Shown here one piece after another: positions 8,405 to 15,434 of a stretch of DNA of 15,434 nt (position 1 is the stretch's first letter; each line of letters opens with the position of its first letter). Source of the stretch: Verrucomicrobia bacterium UBA740 (GTDB lineage Bacteria; Verrucomicrobiota; Kiritimatiellia; RFP12; UBA1067); NCBI GenBank assembly GCA_002298665.1, contig DBKW01000016.1, positions 1 through 15,434 on the forward strand, given 5' to 3'. The notes below the pieces were generated by a model that saw only the letters and a list, made by a program, of their open reading frames with translations, was not told the origin of the DNA and did no database searches. Both the position numbers and the translations under genes were made by a program.

Positions 8405-11400
8405 ATGAACAATTTCAACATGACAGACATCTTTGGCGGCGATTATCGCGCGTCCGCCCACTATGATGCCGTTAAGGTTCAATTGGCTTCGCCCGAGACC
8501 ATCCGCAAGTGGTCTCACGGCGAGGTGCGCAATCCGGAGACGATCAACTATCGCACATACCGTCCGGAGCGCGACGGTCTTTTCTGCGAGAAGATCTTCG
8601 GGCCGACGAAGGATTGGGAGTGCGCCTGCGGCAAGTACAAGCGCATCAAGAACAAAGGCATGATTTGCGACCGTTGCGGCGTTGAAGTCACCTTGTCTTC
8701 CGTCCGCCGGCAGCGCATGGGGCATATCGAGTTGGCGGTTCCGGTCAGCCACATTTGGTTCTATAAGTGTTCGCCGTCCCGCATGGGGCTTCTGCTGGAC
8801 AAGACCATGGGCGAGTTGGAGCGCGTCATCTACTATCAGGACTGGGTTGTTGTCGAGCCTGGCGACACGCCGCTCAAGGTGGGGCAACTTCTTTCGGACC
8901 AGGAGAAGATTGACGCGGAAGAGAAGTATGCGGAAGGTTTCCGTGCGGAGATGGGGGCTTCGGCCATCCGCAAACTTCTGCACAACCTCGATCTCGACCA
9001 GTTGATGGTTGAGCTTGAAGAGGAGATGGAAAACACGCGCTCCAAGCAGTCGCGCAAGAAAATCGCCAAGCGCATGAAGGTCGTCGAAGGCTTCCGCTCT
9101 TCAAAGTCCAACCCCGAATGGATGATTTTGGACGCGCTCCCGGTCATTCCTCCTGAACTGCGCCCGCTCGTTCCGTTGGAAGGCGGCAAATTCGCGACGT
9201 CCGATTTGAACGATCTGTACCGGCGCGTCATCAACCGCAACAACCGTTTGCGCAACCTTCTGGCGCTCAAGACGCCGGATGTCATTATCCGCAATGAAAA
9301 GCGCATGTTGCAAGAGGCGGTGGACGCGGTCTTCGACAACGGCCGCCACGGGCGTCCGGTCACGGGTCCCGGCAACCGCACGCTCAAGTCCCTCTCCGAG
9401 ATTCTGAAGGGCAAGACGGGCCGCTTCCGGCAGAACCTGCTCGGCAAGCGCGTGGACTATTCGGGCCGTTCGGTTATCGTCGTCGGACCGGAACTCAAAT
9501 TTCCGCAGTGCGGCATCCCGAAGGAGATGGCGCTTCGGCTGTTCGAGCCGTTCATTATCCGCCGCCTGAAAGAACTGGGCGTCTGCCATACGGTCCGCAC
9601 GGCGCGCAAGATGATCGAGCGTCAAGACGAGAAGGTTTGGGACGTTCTGGAAGAGGTGACGAAGGACAAGACGGTCTTCCTGAACCGTGCGCCGACATTG
9701 CACCGTCTTTCGATCCAGTCTTTTGAACCCGTGCTCGTGGAAGGCAAGGCGATCCGGCTGCACCCGATGGTCTGTACGCCGTTCAACGCGGACTTCGACG
9801 GCGACCAGATGGCCGTCCATGTTCCGCTTTCGATCGAGGCTCAGCTCGAGTCGAAGTTGATGATGCTGGCTTCGACCTCCATCTTCTCGCCGGCGTCGGG
9901 CAAGTCGGTCATGACGCCGACGCAGGACGTCTGCTTGGGACTCTACTTCCTCACGGTTCCTTCGCAACGCGACAAACTGGCGGGCAAGATCGCCGGCAAG
10001 ACGGACTGCTCCACGGAGCACCTGCCGCTCTTCAACGATATCGGAGAGGTCGAGTTCGGCATCGCGGAAGGCGCGATTACCTATCATTCGCGCATTCGCT
10101 ACCGCAATCCGGACTACGGCACGATTGGGCGTCCGCACGGCGTGACCGACAAGCGGACCATCGAGACGACGGCTGGGCGCGTCATTTTCAACGACGTTTG
10201 GCCGAAGGAAATGGGCTTCTGGAACGACAAATGCTCGAAGTCAACAATCGGCAACTTGATTCTGGACTGCCACAAGGTCGCCGGACACGATGTCACGGTT
10301 GCCGCGATCGACAAGCTCAAAACGCTGGGCTATAACTTTGCCACTGTTTCGGGCGCATCCATGGGTTTGAAGGACATGATTCGCCCGGCCATGAAGGACG
10401 CGGAAATCGAGAAAGCGCGCAAAGAAGCCGAGAAGGTCCAGCAGCAGTTCCAGCAGGGCATCATCACGGAAGGTGAACGCCACAACAAGATCGTCGATAT
10501 CTGGACCGTCACCACGGAAAAGGTAGGTGACGAACTCTACAAGACAATCGACCGCAATATCACGCCGGAGAACAAGAATCCGACCGAACTCAACCCGGTG
10601 TACATGTTCGCCGATTCGAAAGCGCGTGGTTCGAAACTCCAGATTCGCCAGCTGGCAGGCATGCGTGGCCTTATGGCGAACCCGTCCGGCGATATCATTG
10701 AACGCCCGATCACCGCCTCCTTCCGCGAAGGTCTGTCGGTTCTCGAGTACTTCATTTCGTCGCACGGCGCGCGCAAGGGTCTGGCGGATACGGCACTTAA
10801 GACCGCTGACGCCGGCTATTTGACGCGCAAGCTTGTCGACGTTTCCCAGGATGTCATCATTTCGCAGGAAGACTGCAACACCGTCAACGGCATCGAGGTC
10901 GAGGCGATTGTCGAGGGCGACGAAGTCAAGGTGACGCTCGGAGATCGCGTGCTCGGACGCACGGCGCTCTACGATATCGTAGATCCGAAGACGGGCAAGG
11001 TCATTGTCAAGGCGAATGCGGAGATCGACGAGGCGGCCTGTGCGCGCATCGACGACAGCGGCATAGAAAAGATCTGGATTCGTTCGGGTCTTACGTGCGA
11101 TGCGGAGCACGGAATGTGTGCGAAGTGCTATGGACGCGACCTTTCGACGGGCAAACAGGTTGAAATCGGCACGGCCGTGGGCATTATCGCGGCGCAGTCC
11201 ATCGGCGAACCGGGCACGCAGCTTACGATGCGTACATTCCACATCGGCGGCACGGCGAGCGCGACGGCGAAGGTTCCGGAGATCGTCCTCAAGAACGACG
11301 GCGTCGCCAAGTTCGTGGATATCCGCAAGGTCCGCAACGCCGACGGCGACGAAGTCGTCCTGAACAAGAACGGCTCGCTTGAAATCTGGTCCACCACGGG

Positions 11401-12793
11401 GCAGAAGCTGGATACCTATCCGCTCCAGATGGGCACGACGCTCCATATCGAGGATGGTCAGACGGTCAAGAAGGGTCAGAAGGTCGCCACGTGGGATCCG
11501 CACTCGGTGCCTGTCCTTTCGGAAGCGGCCGGCCAGATCCGTTTCGTGGACTTCGAGGAAGACGTGAGCGTCAAGACGGAGACAGACCGCACGACGGGGG
11601 CTAAGACGCTGGTCGTTCTCGATACGCGCGAGTCGAACCTCCATCCGCGCATCGAGATTCGCGGCGTGGACGCCAACGGCGCTTCGGACGCGATGCTCGA
11701 CTCGCACGACATTCCGACGGGCGCGATCGTCATGGTGCGCGAAGGCCAGCAGGCGCAACCGGGCATGTTGCTCGCGAAAACGCCGCGTGAGGCGGCGAAG
11801 ACGCGCGATATTACCGGTGGTCTGCCGCGCGTGGCGGAGCTCTTCGAGGCGCGCCAGCCGAAAGATGCGGCGGAAATCGCGAAGATCGAAGGTCGCATCG
11901 AGTTCGGCGAGAACGTCCGCGGCAAGCGCTGCGTCAAGGTCGTCGACGAGGTCACGGGTCTTGTCGAAGAGCACTTGATCCCGATGGGCAAGCAGATCGT
12001 CGTCTTCAAGGGCGACATGGTCAAGAAGGGCCAGCAGCTTACCGAAGGTCCGGTCATTCCGCAGGAAATCCTCGAGGTTTCGGGTCCGCAGGAACTCGAA
12101 AAGTATCTCGTGAACGAAGTCCAGCAGGTCTACCGTCTGCAGGGCGTCGAGATCAACGACAAGCACATCGAGATTATCGTGCGCCAGATGCTCCGCAAGG
12201 TCCGCATCACGAATCCGGGCGATACGGACTTCCTCTGGGGCGAGCAGGTTACGCGTCAGACCTTCCTCAAGGTCAACGAGCAGATGATGGAGGAAGGGCG
12301 GCGTCCGGCGGAAGCGCAGCCCGCGCTTCTCGGCATCACCAAGGCGGCACTCGAGACGGATTCCTTCATCTCGGCGGCGTCCTTCCAGGATACGACGCGT
12401 GTCTTGACGGAGGCGGCGACGATGGGGCGCGTGGACGAACTGCGCGGCTTCAAGGAGAACGTCATCCTTGGCCACCTGGTTCCGGGCGGCACGGGCTTCC
12501 CGCTTCACCGCAATCTCAAGCTGGTTCCGTGCTGCGAGCCTATTTCCGACGAGGAATGGGACAAGCTGCGCGAGGAGCAGCGCAAACATCACGATGAACT
12601 GTTCGGGATTCCTTCCGTCATTCAGGGCGAGGAGCAGGAAGACGGGCAGGACGAGGATGAAATCGCGCCGAAGCACGAGTCGGTCCTGGATACGGGCGAC
12701 GATTCGGCGGACGGCCAGGATTTGCTGGGCGCCGACGAAACGATGGGCTTTGAATCGTCGGACGGTTCCGATTCTTCGGATTTGCTCTCGTGA
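8405..12793 (+). CDS. rpoC: DNA-directed RNA polymerase subunit beta'
   Basis: This is the full-length RpoC (1462 residues), the catalytic partner of RpoB. The first zinc site is C73, C75, C88 and C91 (CACG...CDRC). The clamp and rudder are followed by the active site NADFDGDQMAVH, with the three Mg-binding aspartates D463, D465 and D467. The bridge helix and trigger loop lie around residues 760-960. The second zinc site is C824, C898, C905 and C908 (EDC, TCD, MCAKC), and SIGEPGTQLTMRTFHIGG follows it. The C-terminal jaw and sandwich regions are complete. About 55 final residues form an acidic Asp/Glu/Ser tail ending SSDLLS, longer than needed for the fold. The start ATG lies 35 bases after the rpoB stop with GGGAG at 8389-8393; an in-frame ATG at 8420 is a possible alternative. 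The TGA stop overlaps the GTG start of ruvC. Confidence 0.98.
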   Translation: MNNFNMTDIFGGDYRASAHYDAVKVQLASPETIRKWSHGEVRNPETINYRTYRPERDGLFCEKIFGPTKDWECACGKYKRIKNKGMICDRCGVEVTLSSVRRQRMGHIELAVPVSHIWFYKCSPSRMGLLLDKTMGELERVIYYQDWVVVEPGDTPLKVGQLLSDQEKIDAEEKYAEGFRAEMGASAIRKLLHNLDLDQLMVELEEEMENTRSKQSRKKIAKRMKVVEGFRSSKSNPEWMILDALPVIPPELRPLVPLEGGKFATSDLNDLYRRVINRNNRLRNLLALKTPDVIIRNEKRMLQEAVDAVFDNGRHGRPVTGPGNRTLKSLSEILKGKTGRFRQNLLGKRVDYSGRSVIVVGPELKFPQCGIPKEMALRLFEPFIIRRLKELGVCHTVRTARKMIERQDEKVWDVLEEVTKDKTVFLNRAPTLHRLSIQSFEPVLVEGKAIRLHPMVCTPFNADFDGDQMAVHVPLSIEAQLESKLMMLASTSIFSPASGKSVMTPTQDVCLGLYFLTVPSQRDKLAGKIAGKTDCSTEHLPLFNDIGEVEFGIAEGAITYHSRIRYRNPDYGTIGRPHGVTDKRTIETTAGRVIFNDVWPKEMGFWNDKCSKSTIGNLILDCHKVAGHDVTVAAIDKLKTLGYNFATVSGASMGLKDMIRPAMKDAEIEKARKEAEKVQQQFQQGIITEGERHNKIVDIWTVTTEKVGDELYKTIDRNITPENKNPTELNPVYMFADSKARGSKLQIRQLAGMRGLMANPSGDIIERPITASFREGLSVLEYFISSHGARKGLADTALKTADAGYLTRKLVDVSQDVIISQEDCNTVNGIEVEAIVEGDEVKVTLGDRVLGRTALYDIVDPKTGKVIVKANAEIDEAACARIDDSGIEKIWIRSGLTCDAEHGMCAKCYGRDLSTGKQVEIGTAVGIIAAQSIGEPGTQLTMRTFHIGGTASATAKVPEIVLKNDGVAKFVDIRKVRNADGDEVVLNKNGSLEIWSTTGQKLDTYPLQMGTTLHIEDGQTVKKGQKVATWDPHSVPVLSEAAGQIRFVDFEEDVSVKTETDRTTGAKTLVVLDTRESNLHPRIEIRGVDANGASDAMLDSHDIPTGAIVMVREGQQAQPGMLLAKTPREAAKTRDITGGLPRVAELFEARQPKDAAEIAKIEGRIEFGENVRGKRCVKVVDEVTGLVEEHLIPMGKQIVVFKGDMVKKGQQLTEGPVIPQEILEVSGPQELEKYLVNEVQQVYRLQGVEINDKHIEIIVRQMLRKVRITNPGDTDFLWGEQVTRQTFLKVNEQMMEEGRRPAEAQPALLGITKAALETDSFISAASFQDTTRVLTEAATMGRVDELRGFKENVILGHLVPGGTGFPLHRNLKLVPCCEPISDEEWDKLREEQRKHHDELFGIPSVIQGEEQEDGQDEDEIAPKHESVLDTGDDSADGQDLLGADETMGFESSDGSDSSDLLS

Positions 12794-13281
12794 TCATACT
12801 CGGGGTCGATACGTCCCTGCGCTCGACCGGTTATGGCGTGCTGGAAGCCACCGGAAGCCGGTTGAGCGCCCGGGACTACGGAAACATCCCCAACAAGCCG
12901 AAACTGTCCGTTTCGGCTTGTCTCTTTTCCATTCACACGCGTCTTGCCGAGCTTATAGAGCACTGGAAACCGGATGTGCTGAGCGTGGAAAAGGTTATCT
13001 ACGGCAAGAACGCCAACACGATGCTGGTGCTGGGAGAGGCGCGCGGCGCCGTTATCGTTGCGGCGGCTTTGGCGGGGAAACCTGTCTACGAATACGAACC
13101 GCGGCGCGTGAAAATGGCGGTTTGCGGGAACGGTCTGGCGGAAAAGGATCAGATTCAGCGCATGGTCAAGACGCTGTTAGGACTGCCGGAATTGCCCCAG
13201 AACGATGCCGCCGACGCGCTTGCGCTCGCCATTTGCCATGCCCATACGCGTTCTTTCCTGGCGACAAATTTGCCCATTTGA
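12790..13281 (+). CDS. ruvC: Crossover junction endodeoxyribonuclease RuvC
   Basis: This is a 163-residue Holliday junction resolvase, which as a dimer nicks two strands of the four-way junction brought by RuvAB during recombination repair. The RNase H-like fold is evident from the opening ILGVDTSL. All four catalytic acids are present: D7, E67 (in SVEKVIYGKNANT), D139 and D142 (in QNDAADALALA). LGEARG at 81-86 matches the family LGQARG segment. The start is GTG at 12790, inside the end of rpoC (GTGA overlap), with no clear Shine-Dalgarno site, so translation probably depends on ribosomes leaving rpoC. Length is normal. The usual neighbours ruvA and ruvB are not in the window; attachment to rpoC is unusual. 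Confidence 0.95.
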   Translation: MIILGVDTSLRSTGYGVLEATGSRLSARDYGNIPNKPKLSVSACLFSIHTRLAELIEHWKPDVLSVEKVIYGKNANTMLVLGEARGAVIVAAALAGKPVYEYEPRRVKMAVCGNGLAEKDQIQRMVKTLLGLPELPQNDAADALALAICHAHTRSFLATNLPI

Positions 13282-13291
13282 AAGGATAGAC

Positions 13292-14191
13292 ATGGAAGAT
13301 CCGGAAGAGTTGGAAGCCGAAGAGGCGGAATCGATGCCGACCTACAAAGAGATCATAGAAAAGACGGTCGCCTATCTCGTAACCCACCATGTTCCCGATC
13401 CGCGGGTGGCGGCGGAATGCCTAGTTGCACGACTCCTCCCCTGCAAGCGGAGCTTCATGCATCTTTACTTCGATCAGCCCGTGCCGCGTCCCTATCTGGA
13501 GGCGTTGCGCCGGGCTTTGCCGCGTTTGGCGCGCGGCGAACCGTTGCAGTATGTGATAGGCGAGTGGGATTTTCGCAGATTGACCCTGCGTTGCGACCCG
13601 CGGGCGCTAATTCCCCGTCCCGAGACGGAGGAACTAGTCACACATGTCTTGAATTTCCTGAAAGGACGCACAAATCCCTATGTTATAGACGTCGGCACGG
13701 GTACGGGCGCCATTATTCTCTCCATTGCCGACGAGTTCAAGGGTCCGGGGACCTTCTGGGGGACGGATATCAGCCCCAAGGCGATTGCGCTCGCCAATTA
13801 CAACGCCGATTTGACGCATTTGGCCGGGCGGGTCCATTTCGGGATCATGGACGGACTTGACGACTTCGACGAGCCGGGGGTGGCGGATGTGATCGTGTCG
13901 AATCCGCCCTATATCCCGCACAAGGATTGCGAGACGCTGGACAGCCGCATCCGCTGCTACGAACCCATTTTGGCGCTCGACGGCGGGGAGGACGGACTTG
14001 ATTTCTACGACCGGTACCTGGGCGACGCGCTGAATCTGCTCAAGCCGGGCGGGGGCGTGTTCTTTGAAATCGGCTATGACCAGGGGGCGGCAGTCAAGAA
14101 ATTGATGGACGACTATGGCTTTTCAAACGTCCGCATAGACAAGGATCTCGCCGGACTGGATCGTTACGCTAGCGCCGTCCTGGAGGCGTAA
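13292..14191 (+). CDS. prmC: Peptide chain release factor N5-glutamine methyltransferase
   Basis: This 299-residue S-adenosylmethionine-dependent enzyme methylates the Gln of the GGQ motif in release factors RF1 and RF2, raising termination efficiency. The N-terminal helical domain that recognises the release factor (about 16-100) is followed by LIPRPETEEL (107-115). SAM motif I is DVGTGTGAI (133-141). The catalytic NPPY is at 204-207, in VSNPPYIP, with the later GGEDGLDFY segment typical of the family. An unusual acidic extension (EDPEELEAEEAES, residues 2-14) precedes the domain. An internal ATG at 13334 (M15) would remove it, but AAAGGA at 13281-13286 supports the ATG at 13292. An upstream in-frame ATG at 13205 lies within ruvC and is unlikely. 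The gap to ruvC is 10 bases. The common partner prfA is not here. Confidence 0.95.
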   Translation: MEDPEELEAEEAESMPTYKEIIEKTVAYLVTHHVPDPRVAAECLVARLLPCKRSFMHLYFDQPVPRPYLEALRRALPRLARGEPLQYVIGEWDFRRLTLRCDPRALIPRPETEELVTHVLNFLKGRTNPYVIDVGTGTGAIILSIADEFKGPGTFWGTDISPKAIALANYNADLTHLAGRVHFGIMDGLDDFDEPGVADVIVSNPPYIPHKDCETLDSRIRCYEPILALDGGEDGLDFYDRYLGDALNLLKPGGGVFFEIGYDQGAAVKKLMDDYGFSNVRIDKDLAGLDRYASAVLEA

Positions 14192-14292
14192 GCCGCGCCG
14201 CCGAGGCGGAATCTCCAAGATCTGGGTCTCTGTTTGCGACACTCCTTGACCATTCAGGGTGGGACGGAGCCCTATTTCAGCCCGTCTAAATA

Positions 14293-14301
14293 TGGTATAA
14301 T
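14293..14301 (+). promoter_or_regulatory. Extended -10 promoter of the acyl-CoA synthetase gene
   Basis: TGG-TATAAT (TATAAT at 14296-14301) is an extended -10 element. No good -35 lies 16-18 bases upstream (only TATTTC-like sequence near 14273), which extended -10 promoters tolerate. The gene's ATG is nine bases after the -10 box, the same distance as for the rpoB leader ORF. The 119-base spacer before the gene holds only weak hairpins (for example GACGG at 14263-14267 with CCGTC at 14282-14286) and no T-run, so how the rpoB operon ends is unclear. Confidence 0.65.
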
Positions 14302-14310
14302 AGGAATGTT

Positions 14311-15434
14311 ATGAGCGAGTTCAAACTATCGGATCCTTACGGTACGGCGCCCGTTCAAGCGCCGTTCACGCAAAGCGTCTCGCGCGGCGTGGCCTGGAAC
14401 GACCTGCCGTTGACGCGCGAGTACACGATCGGCCAGCTCCTGGACCAGACGATTGCCCGGTGCGGCGCGAACGATGCGCTCGTTTTCCCCGACCGGGACT
14501 ACCGCCTGACCTGGCTTGAACTGGGGCGCGAAGTCGATTTGGTGGCGCGCGGCCTGATGGCGTTGGGCATCCAGCGCGGCGAAAAGATCGCGCTCTGGGC
14601 GACGAATGTGCCGTACTGGGTGGTGCTGATGCTGGCCGCGGCGAAAATAGGCGCGATTCTCCTGCCGCTCAACACGAACTACAAGAAGCACGAACTGGAT
14701 TTCTCCCTGAAGCAGTCCGGTGCGGAGAATCTCGTCATCATCGAAGGTTATCGCGATTGCGACTTCACGAAAGTCGTGCGGGATCTCGTGCCTGAGCTGG
14801 GCACAATGCCGCGCGGCATGTTGAAGTCCGCGGCGTTTCCCCATCTCAAGCGCGTTCTTTTCATGGGCGGCACGAAGTACCGCGGCATGTATTCGCTGGA
14901 CGAAATCAAGAATCTCGCCCAGGAAGTGCCCTACGCGGACTATTTCGCGCGTCAGGCCGAACTGGACGTCAACGATGTCGTCAACATGCAGTATACGAGC
15001 GGCACGACGGGTTTCCCGAAAGGCGTGCAGCTTACCCACCGAAACATCGCCAACGACAGTTTCTGGATCGCGCTCGCGCAGAATTTTTCCGTCAAGGATC
15101 GCCTTTGCGTGCCCGTGCCGCTTTTCCACTGTTTCGGGTGCGTTTTGGGCGTTTTGTGCGCCCTGAACCAGGGCGTGACGCTGGTTTTCGTGGAGCGTTT
15201 CGACCCGATACAGGTGCTGACGGCCATCGAAAAGGAAAAGTGCACGGCGGTCTACGGCGTGCCGACGATGTACATCGCCATGCTGGACCACCCGCTTTTC
15301 GACCGTTTCGACCTGCGTTCCCTGCGCACGGGCATCATGAGCGGCGCGGCCTGCCCGGTTCACCGCATGCGGCAGGTCATCGAGAAGATGCACATGCGCG
15401 AGGTGTGCATTCCCTACGGACTGACCGAGGCGGG
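14311..15434 (+). CDS. AMP-dependent acyl-CoA synthetase (N-terminal 374 residues, partial)
   Basis: This is a class I adenylate-forming enzyme, which activates a carboxylic acid as acyl-AMP and then transfers it to CoA. The visible part has the N-terminal domain with TIGQLLDQTIAR, a LTWLELGREVDLVARGL helix, the phosphate-binding loop YTSGTTGFPKGV at 228-239, PLFHCFG at 270-276, and the start of the YGLTEAG adenine-binding motif at 369, where the window ends. The order and spacing resemble the medium- and long-chain fatty acyl-CoA synthetases (ACSF2/FadD type) more than acetyl-CoA synthetase. The acid substrate cannot be fixed because the C-terminal domain is missing. AGGA at 14302-14305 sits five bases before the ATG. 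If transcription begins about seven bases after the -10 box, that site is not in the mRNA and the message is leaderless. Confidence 0.9.
   Translation, partial: MSEFKLSDPYGTAPVQAPFTQSVSRGVAWNDLPLTREYTIGQLLDQTIARCGANDALVFPDRDYRLTWLELGREVDLVARGLMALGIQRGEKIALWATNVPYWVVLMLAAAKIGAILLPLNTNYKKHELDFSLKQSGAENLVIIEGYRDCDFTKVVRDLVPELGTMPRGMLKSAAFPHLKRVLFMGGTKYRGMYSLDEIKNLAQEVPYADYFARQAELDVNDVVNMQYTSGTTGFPKGVQLTHRNIANDSFWIALAQNFSVKDRLCVPVPLFHCFGCVLGVLCALNQGVTLVFVERFDPIQVLTAIEKEKCTAVYGVPTMYIAMLDHPLFDRFDLRSLRTGIMSGAACPVHRMRQVIEKMHMREVCIPYGLTEA

Noticed and set aside
14246..14301. TTGACC at 14246-14251 as the -35 of the acyl-CoA synthetase promoter
   Set aside because: It is 44 bases from the TATAAT box, far outside the 15-20 base range.

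Overview
The window is a high-GC bacterial chromosome segment in which every gene is read on the + strand. Housekeeping genes dominate: rpoB, rpoC, ruvC, prmC, a tRNA-Ala and a DXS-like enzyme. I see no transposase, phage gene or CRISPR array. The RpoB and RpoC sequences, the codon bias and the shuffled gene order around rpoBC look to me like the PVC group (Verrucomicrobiota, Kiritimatiellota or Lentisphaerota), probably an anaerobe. That is an impression from memory and no search was run. Strong use of the Ala codon GCG fits the presence of a tRNA-Ala with anticodon CGC.

Region 1 (1-3560) looks like one transcription unit. It holds the last codons of an unknown gene, a small lipoprotein, two overlapping flavoproteins of the iron-sulfur flavoprotein type, and a divergent 1-deoxy-D-xylulose-5-phosphate synthase-like enzyme, closed by two terminator hairpins in a row. 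Two of its gene junctions carry related A-rich tandem repeats. In each, the first copy contains the stop codon of the upstream gene, and the array supplies the ribosome binding site of the next gene.

Region 2 (3623-3800) is a self-contained tRNA-Ala(CGC) gene with a good promoter, an encoded CCA end and a strong terminator.

Region 3 (3801-4415) has no convincing protein gene until its end. It contains four exact-period 22-bp repeats, each a small hairpin, then other inverted repeats. These are followed by a near-consensus promoter and a 35-codon leader ORF whose stop overlaps the rpoB start.

Region 4 (4416-14191) is rpoB-rpoC-ruvC-prmC, tightly packed and in places overlapping. The ribosomal protein genes that normally precede rpoB and the rpsL-rpsG-fusA genes that often follow rpoC are absent. 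RNA polymerase production is therefore wired to Holliday junction resolution and release-factor methylation rather than to the ribosomal stalk.

Region 5 (14192-15434) is a short spacer with an extended -10 promoter, then the first 374 codons of an AMP-dependent acyl-CoA synthetase that runs off the window.

I found no clearly new multi-gene system. The items most worth a second look are the junction repeats, the 22-bp hairpin array, the rpoB leader ORF, the unusual rpoBC neighbourhood and the altered active site of the DXS-like enzyme.
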